Part shown: piece by piece, positions 9,343 through 18,707 of the stretch
Numbering within the stretch: position 1 is the first letter of the stretch
How the letters are laid out: the number at the start of each line of letters is the position of its first letter
Assembly (NCBI RefSeq): GCF_000014065.1
Contig: NC_008044.1
Coordinates: 147,501-211,500, forward strand
Length of the DNA stretch: 64,000 bases
Direction of reading: 5' to 3'
DNA from: Ruegeria sp. TM1040
GTDB lineage: Bacteria > Pseudomonadota > Alphaproteobacteria > Rhodobacterales > Rhodobacteraceae
Position numbers and translations under genes: made by a program
The notes under the pieces: generated by a model
The model's database searches: none
Told to the model about the DNA's origin: nothing
The model's input: the letters and a program-made list of their open reading frames with translations, nothing else

Positions 9343-11535
9343 ATGCCTTACGCTCATTCCGACAAGACCCTGCCGATGATGGCCGATCGCGCCCCGGAGC
9401 GGCGCGAGAAGCTCGAAGGTGGGAAGAAATTCGTCATGCAGACGGCCTTTTCTCCGGCAGGCGACCAGCCCACCGCAATTGCCGAATTGAGCCAGGGTGT
9501 GCTCGATGGAGAGCGCGATCAGGTATTGCTTGGGGCGACTGGCACCGGCAAGACCTTCACCATGGCCAAGGTGATTGAGGAAACCCAGCGCCCCGCCATC
9601 ATCCTTGCGCCCAACAAAACGCTGGCAGCGCAGCTTTACGGTGAGTTCAAAGGGTTCTTTCCTGACAACGCGGTCGAGTATTTCGTCTCATTCTACGATT
9701 ACTATCAGCCCGAGGCCTATGTGCCACGTTCGGACACCTACATCGAGAAAGAAAGCCAGATCAACGAGCAGATAGACCGGATGCGGCATTCGGCTACGCG
9801 GGCCCTGCTGGAGCGCGACGATGTGATCATCATCGCCTCGGTGTCCTGTATCTACGGTATCGGTTCGGTGGAGACCTATTCCGCGATGACGCAGGATCTG
9901 ATTGTCGGGCAGGACTATGACCAGCGCCAGATCATGGCGGATCTGGTGGCGCAGCAGTACAAACGCAACGATCAGGCGTTTCAACGTGGCGCGTTCCGGG
10001 TGCGCGGCGACACGCTGGAGATTTTCCCCGCTCACCTTGAGGACCGGGCTTGGAAGCTGTCGTTTTTTGGCGAGGAACTGGAGTCGATCACCGAGTTTGA
10101 CCCGCTCACCGGCGAGCGTACCGGGAGCTTTGAGAAAATCCGCGTCTACGCGAATTCGCACTATGTGACACCAAAGCCGACGCTCAATCAGGCGGTGATT
10201 TCGATCAAGAACGAGCTGCGCCAGCGGCTCGACAATCTGGTGAGCGAAGGCAAGCTTCTGGAAGCGCAGCGGCTGGAGCAGAGGACCAATTTCGACATCG
10301 AGATGCTGGAGGCCACCGGGCATTGCAATGGGATCGAGAACTACTCGCGCTATCTGACGGGACGCGCGCCGGGAGAGCCACCGCCAACCCTGTTTGAATT
10401 CATCCCCGACAACGCCATCGTGTTTGCGGACGAGAGCCACGTCTCCGTGCCGCAGATTGGCGGCATGTACAAAGGCGACCACCGCCGCAAGATGACGCTC
10501 GCAGAGCATGGTTTCCGTTTGCCGTCCTGCATGGACAACCGGCCTTTGAAGTTCGAAGAATGGGACGCGATGCGCCCGCAGTCGGTCTTTGTATCGGCCA
10601 CGCCTGCCGCATGGGAAATGGAGCAATCCGGCGGCGTGTTTGCGGAGCAAGTCATCCGACCAACCGGCCTACTCGATCCAGAGGTCGAGATCCGTCCGGT
10701 GGGGATGCAGGTGGATGACCTCCTCGATGAAATCCGCGATGTCACCGCGCGGGGATACCGGACGCTGGCCACAGTTTTGACCAAACGCATGGCAGAAGAT
10801 CTCACAGAGTATCTGCACGAACAGGGTATCAAGGTGCGCTATATGCACTCGGATATCGACACCATCGAGCGCATCGAGATCCTGCGCGATCTCCGGCTTG
10901 GGGCCTTTGACGTTCTTGTGGGGATCAACCTGCTGCGCGAGGGGCTCGATATTCCCGAGTGTGGATTGGTGGCCATTCTGGATGCGGACAAGGAGGGCTT
11001 CCTGCGCTCTGAAACCTCGCTCATCCAGACCATCGGTCGGGCGGCGCGAAACTCCGAGGGCAAGGTCATCATGTACGCGGATCGTATCACCGGCTCGATG
11101 GAGCGCGCGATCGCTGAAACCAACCGCCGTCGTGAAAAGCAGATCGCCTACAACGAAGAACACGGTATCACGCCGGAGACGGTGAAGAAGAATGTCGATG
11201 ACGTTCTGGCCGGGCTCTATGAGGGCGACACGGACATGTCCCGGGTCACCGCCACCATCGACAAACCCTTGCATGGTGCCAATTTCGAGGCTCATCTTGA
11301 TGGTCTGCGCGAGCAGATGCGCAAGGCGGCAGAGAACCTCGAATTCGAGGAAGCCGCACGCCTGCGCGATGAGGTCAAGCGTTTGGAGGCGGTGGATCTG
11401 GCGATTGCGGACGACCCGCTGGCGCGCCAGTCTGCTGTCGAAGCCGCCGCCGAAGAAGCGACCCGCACGCGCGGTCGCTCCACCGCGGGCAAGGCCGGAC
11501 AGCGTGGCGGCAACGTAAAGCGCCGGGGGCGGTAA
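9343..11535 (+). CDS. uvrB: Excinuclease ABC subunit B
   Basis: A 730-residue DNA-damage helicase of nucleotide excision repair, which verifies lesions handed over by UvrA and recruits UvrC. Visible motifs are Walker A GATGTGKT, the beta-hairpin region [20 protein letters not shown], the DEAD-type ADESHVS, helicase motif [11 protein letters not shown], and a C-terminal UVR coiled coil near residue 655 that contacts UvrC. The start at 9343 is set by AAGGAG seven bases upstream; the frame is open further upstream but that stretch is not UvrB-like. The length is normal for the family. Confidence 0.97.
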   Translation: MPYAHSDKTLPMMADRAPERREKLEGGKKFVMQTAFSPAGDQPTAIAELSQGVLDGERDQVLLGATGTGKTFTMAKVIEETQRPAIILAPNKTLAAQLYGEFKGFFPDNAVEYFVSFYDYYQPEAYVPRSDTYIEKESQINEQIDRMRHSATRALLERDDVIIIASVSCIYGIGSVETYSAMTQDLIVGQDYDQRQIMADLVAQQYKRNDQAFQRGAFRVRGDTLEIFPAHLEDRAWKLSFFGEELESITEFDPLTGERTGSFEKIRVYANSHYVTPKPTLNQAVISIKNELRQRLDNLVSEGKLLEAQRLEQRTNFDIEMLEATGHCNGIENYSRYLTGRAPGEPPPTLFEFIPDNAIVFADESHVSVPQIGGMYKGDHRRKMTLAEHGFRLPSCMDNRPLKFEEWDAMRPQSVFVSATPAAWEMEQSGGVFAEQVIRPTGLLDPEVEIRPVGMQVDDLLDEIRDVTARGYRTLATVLTKRMAEDLTEYLHEQGIKVRYMHSDIDTIERIEILRDLRLGAFDVLVGINLLREGLDIPECGLVAILDADKEGFLRSETSLIQTIGRAARNSEGKVIMYADRITGSMERAIAETNRRREKQIAYNEEHGITPETVKKNVDDVLAGLYEGDTDMSRVTATIDKPLHGANFEAHLDGLREQMRKAAENLEFEEAARLRDEVKRLEAVDLAIADDPLARQSAVEAAAEEATRTRGRSTAGKAGQRGGNVKRRGR

Positions 11536-11543
11536 CGCCCCCG
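11524..11543. terminator. GC-rich hairpin at the uvrB stop
   Basis: A nine-pair stem C-GGGGG-CG / CG-CCCCC-G around the tetraloop GTAA contains the uvrB stop codon in its loop. It stands between the convergent uvrB and dgt genes. There is no T-run, so termination may be weak or Rho-assisted, or the hairpin may protect the 3' end. Confidence 0.45.
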
Positions 11544-11556
11544 CAGGACCGTTGGA

Positions 11557-12924
11557 TCAGCTTGGCACCTGACCGGTGATCATGTCGCGCACGCGGATCG
11601 CGTAGCGGTCGGTCATGCCGGAAACAAAATCGGTCAGCGCATGGGCGGCCGTGTAGTCGTCCGTTACGCCGCGCAGGTCGAGATCGACAGCGCGCACGAG
11701 CTGGGTCCAGTAGCCATGTTCCTTGAGCAAGCGCTGCGCATCCCAGTCGCAGGCCTTTAGGGCCACAAACAACGCGTGGAATTCGTCGAGGATCGTGAAG
11801 ATCACTTTGCGTCCCACCACTTCGAGCGCAGTTTTACGCTGGGCGGTGAAAATGCGCGCGTTTGAGATCTCTTTCAGCCGGGCAAAGGTGGCAGCCTTGC
11901 TCGACACTTCCATCAGCCCATCATTGAAGGTGCCGTCCATGATGGCATCGTAGTGTTCAAGAAACGCCTCAACCGCGCTGTCGATGGCAGCGCCAATCGC
12001 CATCGCGCGCTGCATGCCGGTGCGCTCGCGCAGGGTCATTTCTGGCTCGGGCGAGCGGTTGGGCTTGCCGGTGATCTCTTCGAGGATTTCAGAAACCACC
12101 TCGCCGCCTAGATCGCCCACGGTCGCCGCGTCTTCGAGGTCGAGAATGCGATAGCATATGTCATCTGCCGCCTCGACCAAGAACGCCAGCGGGTGGCGGC
12201 GCCACCACCGCTCGCCAGAAGGGGTGCGTTCCTGGGGCAGGCCAAGGGCGCTTGCGACTTCGGCGAAAAGCGCTTCTTCGCCGGCAAAGCAGCCGAACTT
12301 CTTGAGGCCCACATAGGTGTCCTGCGCATCGGCGGCGGCACTGGCGGTGCAGGGGTATTTCGCAAATGCACCGAGCGTTGCATATGAGAGCCGCATGCCC
12401 CCCTCGCGCCGCGCCATTTCCAGCCGGGACACGATCCGAAAGCCCTGAGCGTTGCCTTCAAAGGCCTCAAATTCAGCGCGATGCTCGGGCGCGATGCCCG
12501 CGGCGATGCCGATCCCTGTGCCATTGTTGGCGGCAAATTGCTGCGCAAACCACGCACCGATGCTGGCTTCGCCGGAATGCCCAAAGGGCGGATTGCCAAT
12601 GTCATGTACCAGACAGGCCGCCTGCACCGTGCCCGCCATCACATGCTGCAGCCCGTCCTCGAGCCGGCCATCGGCCACGAGCGCCTCGCCGACCTGAATT
12701 CCAAGGGAGCGCCCGACCGAGGAGGTCTCCATTGAGTGGATCATCCGGTGGTGGACGTGATCATGGTCATAGAGCGGATGGACCTGCGTTTTCTGCGCCA
12801 GACGGCGGAACGGCTCTGAGAACAAGATGCGGTCGTAGTCCTGCAAATAGGCGGGACGGTTGGGTTTGTCGGCATAGTCCGGGCGACACAGCCGTCTTGG
12901 GTTCAGCAGTTGTGTCCATTCCAT
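11557..12924 (-). CDS. dgt: Deoxyguanosinetriphosphate triphosphohydrolase-like HD protein
   Basis: A 455-residue HD-domain dNTP triphosphohydrolase (dGTPase-like family), cutting dNTPs to nucleoside and tripolyphosphate. Metal ligands are seen in RMIHSMETSSVGRS and ACLVHDIGNPPFGHSGE, with later ligands in LVEAADDICYRILDLED. The N-terminal RLAQKTQVHPL segment is typical of the family. The start at 12924 follows GCAGGAGAG; an upstream ATG at 12969 lacks a ribosome site. It is convergent with uvrB. Confidence 0.93.
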   Translation of the reverse strand: MEWTQLLNPRRLCRPDYADKPNRPAYLQDYDRILFSEPFRRLAQKTQVHPLYDHDHVHHRMIHSMETSSVGRSLGIQVGEALVADGRLEDGLQHVMAGTVQAACLVHDIGNPPFGHSGEASIGAWFAQQFAANNGTGIGIAAGIAPEHRAEFEAFEGNAQGFRIVSRLEMARREGGMRLSYATLGAFAKYPCTASAAADAQDTYVGLKKFGCFAGEEALFAEVASALGLPQERTPSGERWWRRHPLAFLVEAADDICYRILDLEDAATVGDLGGEVVSEILEEITGKPNRSPEPEMTLRERTGMQRAMAIGAAIDSAVEAFLEHYDAIMDGTFNDGLMEVSSKAATFARLKEISNARIFTAQRKTALEVVGRKVIFTILDEFHALFVALKACDWDAQRLLKEHGYWTQLVRAVDLDLRGVTDDYTAAHALTDFVSGMTDRYAIRVRDMITGQVPS

Positions 12925-12999
12925 CCGTGATCTCTCCTGCGCCGTAGGTTTGGGTCTAGAAACCCGCATGTGGTGGAAATTGCAACCGATCCCGTGGGA

Positions 13000-14040
13000 T
13001 CAGAAATTGTCCGAAACGCGAAAGCCCTCGGGGATGGTGTCATTTCCATCAAGGAGCAGCTCCGCCATGACCTCGGCGACCTTTGGCGCCATTCCAAAAC
13101 CGATCTTGAAGCCGCCATTGGCAATGAAATGACCGACGCGGCCCGGATATTCGCCCAGCATTGGGGCGCGCGTGCGGGCGCGTGGACGTACCCCGGCCCA
13201 GCGTTCCAGCACTTTGGCTCCCGCCAGTTGCGGCATGGCAGCAATCGCCCGAGAGATCACCTGATCTAGCTGAGCGTCTGGCTCGTCGGGGTGAAGAAAC
13301 TCGCGCTCGCTGGTCGATCCAATGGCAAGGGTTCCATCCGCATGTGGGATGATATGCAACCCGTCGGCATAAAGCTGGGGCACGTCGCCCGCGTCATAGG
13401 CCAAAAGCGCGGCCTGGCCCTTGACGCCTGTGCCCACAAGGCGCGGCGACAGGGCATTCAGATCCAGTAGCCCCTGATAGCCGGTGGCATGGACAACCTG
13501 TCCCTCGTCGCGCCCATCGCCTTCGACCTCTATGCCGCCTGCACGCAGAGCGGCGACCAATGCGGCGCAGGCACGGCGGGGATGCATGCGCGCAGAGAGC
13601 GTGTCGTGGATCACCATGCCGGTCGGGCTTGGCGGGCACCATGCAGCAAAATCCGTCGTGGGGCGCACCTCCCAGATGGCGTTGTCCTGCCAGAGCTCGG
13701 CAGCGGTTTCACGGCGTGCATGAGCCAGTTCCAGCGCGCGGTCATCGCTGATCGGTTGCAATCGGCCCAGTCGCCCATACCCGGCAGAGATGCCGCCCGT
13801 CGCTTCAACTTCGGCCCAGAACCCTTCGGCCATCAACAGACTTTCAAGCTGAAAGGCTTTCTTCGGGTTCCAGTTTTCCGGCACATGCGGCGCGAGCGCT
13901 CCAACGAGTCCGCCGCTTGAGCCTGCACCGGGGCCCGCAGGGTCGATCACCTGCACCCGTGCGCCACGCCGGTGGCAGGCCCAAGCAATCGAGAGCCCAA
14001 AGATCCCAGCGCCGCGCACGGTGATTTCAGCAGTTGCCAT
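13000..14040 (-). CDS. FAD-dependent oxidoreductase resembling the oxidase half of MnmC
   Basis: A 346-residue DAO-family flavoprotein. The N-terminus has the dinucleotide-binding pattern GAGIFGLSIAW with the acidic end D (VIDP). It includes GSSGGLVGALAPHVPENW and the C-terminal motif ANGGFKIGFGMAP, similar to the MnmC C-terminal domain that oxidises cmnm5(s2)U34 of tRNA to nm5(s2)U34. The divergent neighbour encodes the matching methyltransferase, which supports this role. AAAGG is eight bases before the ATG at 14040; an ATG two codons earlier (14046) is too close to it. A generic glycine/D-amino-acid oxidase role is the alternative. Confidence 0.82.
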   Translation of the reverse strand: MATAEITVRGAGIFGLSIAWACHRRGARVQVIDPAGPGAGSSGGLVGALAPHVPENWNPKKAFQLESLLMAEGFWAEVEATGGISAGYGRLGRLQPISDDRALELAHARRETAAELWQDNAIWEVRPTTDFAAWCPPSPTGMVIHDTLSARMHPRRACAALVAALRAGGIEVEGDGRDEGQVVHATGYQGLLDLNALSPRLVGTGVKGQAALLAYDAGDVPQLYADGLHIIPHADGTLAIGSTSEREFLHPDEPDAQLDQVISRAIAAMPQLAGAKVLERWAGVRPRARTRAPMLGEYPGRVGHFIANGGFKIGFGMAPKVAEVMAELLLDGNDTIPEGFRVSDNF

Positions 14041-14098
14041 TTCCATGACCTTTCGTCAGGTTCGCCCTCGTGTCATGTCCCACCTAAAGGAATTCGCG

Positions 14099-14782
14099 AT
14101 GGCAGACCAGCAGGCACGGCTGAGCTGGCGAGAAGGCGATCTGCCTGTCTCCGATCAGTTCGACGATCCTTATTTCTCGCTGCAAAACGGACTTCTGGAG
14201 ACAGAGCACGTCTTTCTGGCGGGCAATGACCTGCCCGCACGCTTTGGGCCGGGGTTTCATATCGCGGAACTTGGCTTTGGCACCGGGCTCAATATGCTGG
14301 CCGCCTGGCGCGCCTGGGAAGAAAGCGGACAAGACACGCCGCTGCACTTCACCAGCTTTGAGGCCTTCCCGATGACGCCAAGCGATATGGCGCGCGCGCT
14401 CGAGGCTTTTCCTGCCGTATCCCCCTGGGCAGACCGGTTTTTGGCAAAATGGTCCGGCGGCGGGCGTTGCGATCTGGGCAGTTTGCAGCTCAACGTGATC
14501 CTCGGAGATGCGCGCGAGGCGCTGCCTGTATGGTCAGGTGCGGCGAATGCCTGGTTTCTGGACGGGTTTGCGCCCGCCAAGAACCCGGAGCTCTGGCAAG
14601 AGGATCTTATGCAAGCTGTCGCCGACCACACCGCGGCGGGTGGGACCGCTGCAACCTATACTGCCGCAGGGTTCGTCCGTCGCGGCTTGGAGACGGCCGG
14701 TTTCACGGTTGAGCGCAGCCCCGGTTTTGGCCGCAAGCGGCATATGACACGCGCGGTACTGACCCCCGCAGCAGAGGACTGA
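14099..14782 (+). CDS. mnmD: tRNA 5-methylaminomethyl-2-thiouridine methyltransferase MnmD
   Basis: A 227-residue SAM-dependent methyltransferase corresponding to the N-terminal half of E. coli MnmC, which makes mnm5(s2)U34 in the anticodon wobble position. The SAM-binding loop ELGFGTGLN is at 57-65. The family signature FLDGFAPAKNPELW and a C-terminal GFGRKRHMTRA are intact. The start at 14099 follows AAAGG. It faces the flavoprotein gene with only 58 bases between starts, so the two could share regulation. The permease gene follows after three bases. Confidence 0.93.
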   Translation: MADQQARLSWREGDLPVSDQFDDPYFSLQNGLLETEHVFLAGNDLPARFGPGFHIAELGFGTGLNMLAAWRAWEESGQDTPLHFTSFEAFPMTPSDMARALEAFPAVSPWADRFLAKWSGGGRCDLGSLQLNVILGDAREALPVWSGAANAWFLDGFAPAKNPELWQEDLMQAVADHTAAGGTAATYTAAGFVRRGLETAGFTVERSPGFGRKRHMTRAVLTPAAED

Positions 14783-14785
14783 CCC

Positions 14786-15673
14786 ATGGATCAACTCATG
14801 GCTAAGAACGATACCAGAATGGGCATTCTACTGATGATCGGCGCGACGATCATTTTTGCCCTGCAAGACGGGATCTCGCGCCACCTGGCCAGCGAGTACA
14901 ACGTCTTTATGGTCATCACCATCCGCTACTGGTTCTTTGCGGCCTTTGTGATCACGCTGGCGCTGCGCCAGACCGGGAGCATCCGCGCGGCAGCGCAGAC
15001 CAGCCAGAGGTGGGTGCAGATCTTTCGTGCCTTCGTACTGGTCGCGGAGATATGCGTGATGGTGCTGGCCTTTACGGTGCTCGGTCTTGTGGAGAGCCAT
15101 GCGGTGTTCGTCTGTTACCCGCTTCTGATTGCCGCGCTGTCTGGTCCCATCCTGGGCGAGCAGGTGGGCTGGCGGCGCTGGGCAGCGATCGGTGTGGGCT
15201 TCATCGGGGTTCTGATTATCCTGCAACCGGGCTCTGGCGTGTTCCAGATTGCCGCGCTTATTCCGCTTTTGGCGGCCTTGATGTTTGCCCTTTATGGCTT
15301 GCTCACCCGCTATGTGGCGCGCCGGGACACCACTGCGACAAGCTTCTTTTACACGGGCGTCTACGGCATGCTTTTTGTAACGCCCCTGGGGGTGTGGTGG
15401 TGGGAGCCGATGACGGCTGCGGACTGGGGCTGGATGGCGACACTCTGTGTGACCGGAGCGCTCGGGCACTGGCTCTTGATCAAATGTTACGAGATGGCCG
15501 AAGCCAGCGCTGTGCAGCCCTTTGCGTACATGCAGCTCCCTTGGGCTGCGATGATCGGGCTGTTGGTCTTTGGCGAGGATATGCGCACCAATGTGATCAT
15601 CGGTGCTGCCATCGTCGTCGCCGCAGGTCTATTCACCTTTTGGCGCGAAAGCCTGAAGCGTGCGGCCCGATAG
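14786..15673 (+). CDS. EamA/DMT-family transporter
   Basis: A 295-residue inner-membrane protein with about ten hydrophobic helices arranged as two EamA repeats (about 10-145 and 155-285). The motif GEQVGWRRWAAIGVGFIGVLII closes the first repeat. Such permeases move amino acids or other metabolites; the substrate cannot be told from sequence. It starts three bases after mnmD with GAGG upstream and may be cotranscribed. Its 3' end overlaps the convergent lytic transglycosylase gene by 45 bases. Confidence 0.88.
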   Translation: MDQLMAKNDTRMGILLMIGATIIFALQDGISRHLASEYNVFMVITIRYWFFAAFVITLALRQTGSIRAAAQTSQRWVQIFRAFVLVAEICVMVLAFTVLGLVESHAVFVCYPLLIAALSGPILGEQVGWRRWAAIGVGFIGVLIILQPGSGVFQIAALIPLLAALMFALYGLLTRYVARRDTTATSFFYTGVYGMLFVTPLGVWWWEPMTAADWGWMATLCVTGALGHWLLIKCYEMAEASAVQPFAYMQLPWAAMIGLLVFGEDMRTNVIIGAAIVVAAGLFTFWRESLKRAAR

Positions 15674-17596
15674 TTCGCGTGAGAAGGGCACGGGCAGAGG
15701 CGCTTCTCCAAGCCGCGCTCGATAAACCGGCAGGCTCTCGGTCACGCGCATGACGTAATTGCGGGTTTCATTAAAGGGGATGTGCTCGATCCAGTCGATC
15801 ACATCGACCTTTGGATCACGGGGATCACCATAGCGTTCCATCCAGGCGATCGGACGGTGCGGCCCCGCGTTGTAGCCCGCCGCCATCAGGACCACGTTGC
15901 CGTCGAATTCCTTGGCCAGCGCCGCAAGGTAGGTGGCGCCCAGCTTTGCGTTATATTGCCAGTCCGAGGTGAGGCGCGCGACCGCGTGCTCCTCCAGAAT
16001 GCCGAGGCCCTTGGCGACCAGTTCTGCGGTGCCGGGCATCACTTGCATCAACCCGCGCGCGCCCGCATGGCTTACGACCACAGGGTCAAATTCGCTCTCG
16101 CGGCGGGCAATCGCCAGAACCATCTCGGGCGCCATGGGGAGGTCGAGGTCGGTAACCGGATGCAGCGGGTAATAGGCACCCGCAAGCTCCAATCCGTCCT
16201 GAGCAGCTCGCTTGGAGATCATCACGGCCAGATGCGGCAGTTTCATGTCGACAGCCATCTGCCCCAGTTGCAACGCCTGATCCGGGGGGAGGCTTTCCAC
16301 GAGATGAGTGAGGAACCGCTCTGCAAGCGACACCTCACCGGCCTCCAGCAAGGCAATGCCTGCGGCATAGACTGAGGACTGCAAAAATGGGGCGTTGCGC
16401 CAGTTCGGGGCCTCTGGACGGGTCAGGCGCGGATCGAAGCTGCGCCCAAGCGCCTGGGCAGAGAACAGCCCGTAATAGGAGCTTTGATATTTCGCCCCCA
16501 GCCGATAGGCCGCGTGAGCCTTGTCGATCTCACCGAGCTGCGCATAGGCCCGCCCGAGCCAATATCCGGCACGGCCCACGGAGATCGGGCTTTCAACCGC
16601 GGCAAGGAAACGCGTGAAATGATAGACGGCAAGTTCCGCATCGTCGAGCTTGCGCAACGCGACATAGCCCGCAATCCATTCGTTGTCGGCGTAGCCATAG
16701 CCAGCATCGGGCGTGGCAAAGTGATAGGCCGCGAGCTTATAGGCGCGGGTATTGTCATTGTCGCGCATCAGCTGACGCGCGAAATCCGCACGTCTGCGCA
16801 GCCATTTTGCCGGCTCCCCCAGCGCCTCGGCAGAGGTGGAGCGTTCAAACATCATGGCAATCGCATCATCCTGGCGTCGCTTTGCGTCGCGCCAGGCGAA
16901 ACGGTCATAGGCCAGCCCTGCATCGTCCTTGAGCGCATCCGGCACTGCAGCAATTGCCGCGTCTACGCCGTTGGCCTGCTCCTGCAAGGCAATGCGCGCT
17001 TCCGCCAGTTTGCGCGCACCATCGCTCACAAGCTCCAGCATCCGACGCGAGGACACTTTGTGCCCGTCCCAAAGCAAACGGCTGAGGCGTGCTTCGTGGT
17101 GTGCGGCCAAAAGGGTTTTGTGTCGCGCTAGATAGGCGTCGTGGACCTCCTGCGGCATCGCCATGCTACGCCAAGCGCGCACGATTTCTGCCTGGCCTTC
17201 GCCTGTGCGCCCGGCCTCGATCAGCGCTTCCCCGAGGCTGAGCGCGCCTTCGGCGGTCTGGGCCGAGGGCATATCGCGATAAAACGCGAGGATGGCGGAG
17301 TGTCCGGCCTTGGCAAGAGTCTCTTCGCTCTGGCGGCGCAGATAGTCCATGCCGGGCCAGTCGGGACGGCGGTCGATGAAGGACAATACATCGCGTGCCG
17401 TGCCTTCACCCGCGCGCAGGCGATGCCACTCGATGATGTCACGCTGGATCGAGCCTTCGCTTCCTGCATCGATCAGCGCCTCCTGCCATTGTCCGTCGCG
17501 CATCAGGGGCAGGGCGGTGTCCAGCCCGCGCGCTAGGGCGGGCGCGCCAAAAAGGGTCGCGCAAATCAGCAATGAGCAGGCGAGTCTGCGTGTCAT
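15629..17596 (-). CDS. Periplasmic soluble lytic murein transglycosylase
   Basis: A 655-residue exported peptidoglycan lytic enzyme, cutting between MurNAc and GlcNAc to give anhydro ends. The signal peptide is MTRRLACSLLICATLFGAPALA. A long alpha-superhelical domain follows, then the C-terminal SLT domain (about 475-630) with the catalytic glutamate in AIARRESEFDP, plus GLMQVMPGTA and YNAGPHR. The length matches Slt70-type enzymes. The start at 17596 (or 17605) is set by the signal peptide; the open frame extending far upstream is antisense to dapA and is not real. Confidence 0.94.
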   Translation of the reverse strand: MTRRLACSLLICATLFGAPALARGLDTALPLMRDGQWQEALIDAGSEGSIQRDIIEWHRLRAGEGTARDVLSFIDRRPDWPGMDYLRRQSEETLAKAGHSAILAFYRDMPSAQTAEGALSLGEALIEAGRTGEGQAEIVRAWRSMAMPQEVHDAYLARHKTLLAAHHEARLSRLLWDGHKVSSRRMLELVSDGARKLAEARIALQEQANGVDAAIAAVPDALKDDAGLAYDRFAWRDAKRRQDDAIAMMFERSTSAEALGEPAKWLRRRADFARQLMRDNDNTRAYKLAAYHFATPDAGYGYADNEWIAGYVALRKLDDAELAVYHFTRFLAAVESPISVGRAGYWLGRAYAQLGEIDKAHAAYRLGAKYQSSYYGLFSAQALGRSFDPRLTRPEAPNWRNAPFLQSSVYAAGIALLEAGEVSLAERFLTHLVESLPPDQALQLGQMAVDMKLPHLAVMISKRAAQDGLELAGAYYPLHPVTDLDLPMAPEMVLAIARRESEFDPVVVSHAGARGLMQVMPGTAELVAKGLGILEEHAVARLTSDWQYNAKLGATYLAALAKEFDGNVVLMAAGYNAGPHRPIAWMERYGDPRDPKVDVIDWIEHIPFNETRNYVMRVTESLPVYRARLGEAPLPVPFSRELSGRTLQAFAPKGE

Positions 17597-17734
17597 CTCT
17601 TGCATTTTCCAGCAATCCGGGGATAGAGGCTGTGACGATAGTGCGAATGTCGCGGGGTGCAACTCAATTTCCCGCCAGCGCGCGCGTCCGGGCAAGGAAT
17701 TGCCCGCATGAAAACCACTAACTGGAGCGTTCCC

Positions 17735-18607
17735 ATGTTCAAAGGCTCTATGCCAGCCCTCGTCACCCCGTTTCGCAATGGTGAGTTGGATCTGGACACG
17801 CTCAAACACTTGGTGGAATGGCATATTGCGGAAGGGTCTACCGGTCTGGTGCCGGTTGGAACCACCGGTGAAAGCCCGACCCTGACCCACGAAGAGCACG
17901 AACTGGTCATCAAAGTGGTGGTCGAAACCGCCGCAGGCCGCGTGCCCGTGATTGCGGGCGCCGGGTCCAACAACACAGTCGAGGCGATTCGCTTTGTGGA
18001 GTATGCGCACCGCGTGGGGGCAGATGCCGCCCTCGTTGTGACGCCTTATTACAACAAGCCCACGCAGCGGGGTATGATCGCCCATTTCAGCGCGCTGCAC
18101 GACTGCGCCGACATCCCGATCATCATCTACAACATCCCGCCGCGTTCGGTTGTCGACATGTCCCCTGCCACGATGGGTGAGCTGGCCAAGCTGCCGCGCA
18201 TCATCGGCGTGAAGGACGCAACCGGCAAGCTCGAGCGTGTCAGCCAGCAACGGGCGTCCTGTGGCGCTGACTTCATCCAGCTCTCGGGCGAAGATGCAAC
18301 CGCGCTTGGCTTTAACGCGCACGGTGGCGTCGGCTGCATCTCGGTGACAGCCAACGTTGCTCCCAAGCTCTGCGCCGAGTTCCAGGCGGCGACGCTTGCG
18401 GGTGACTACAAAAAGGCTCTGGACTACCAGGACCGCCTGATGCCGCTGCATGAGGCGATCTTTATCGAGCCGGGTCTTGTGGGTGCAAAATACGGCATGT
18501 CCAAACTGGGTCTCTGCACCGAAGAGGTGCGCTCTCCGCTCACGGGACTCGAAGACAGCACCAAGGCCAAGATCGACGCAGCCATGGCCCACGCAGGCCT
18601 GCTCTGA
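17735..18607 (+). CDS. dapA: 4-hydroxy-tetrahydrodipicolinate synthase
   Basis: A 290-residue TIM-barrel enzyme that condenses pyruvate with aspartate semialdehyde, the first step of lysine and diaminopimelate synthesis. Visible family elements are [10 protein letters not shown], the tyrosine in [16 protein letters not shown] and the Schiff-base lysine near residue 160 in IGVKDATG. The start at 17735 follows TGGAGC; upstream in-frame codons are less likely. A strong terminator ends the unit, so it is probably transcribed alone. Confidence 0.97.
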   Translation: MFKGSMPALVTPFRNGELDLDTLKHLVEWHIAEGSTGLVPVGTTGESPTLTHEEHELVIKVVVETAAGRVPVIAGAGSNNTVEAIRFVEYAHRVGADAALVVTPYYNKPTQRGMIAHFSALHDCADIPIIIYNIPPRSVVDMSPATMGELAKLPRIIGVKDATGKLERVSQQRASCGADFIQLSGEDATALGFNAHGGVGCISVTANVAPKLCAEFQAATLAGDYKKALDYQDRLMPLHEAIFIEPGLVGAKYGMSKLGLCTEEVRSPLTGLEDSTKAKIDAAMAHAGLL

Positions 18608-18633
18608 CGACACTGGTCAGTTTTTGATTGCAG

Positions 18634-18665
18634 CAGCCCCGGTTCTTCCGGGGCTGTTTTGTTTT
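18634..18665 (+). terminator. Rho-independent terminator of dapA
   Basis: CAGCCCCGG pairs with CCGGGGCTG around a five-base loop, followed by TTTTGTTTT. It lies 27 bases past the dapA stop and 43 bases before the end of the convergent sigma-factor gene. Confidence 0.92.
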
Positions 18666-18707
18666 GCGGATGAGTTTTGCCGGGAGCGCCGCCCGGGACG
18701 CATCTGA

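Noticed and set aside
9688-10650. A 320-residue minus-strand frame opposite uvrB.
   Set aside because: It is a mirror frame of a high-GC gene, rich in His/Arg/Gln without domain pattern.
17597-18613. A long upstream extension of the lytic transglycosylase frame.
   Set aside because: It is entirely antisense to dapA; the real protein starts with a clear signal peptide at 17596.
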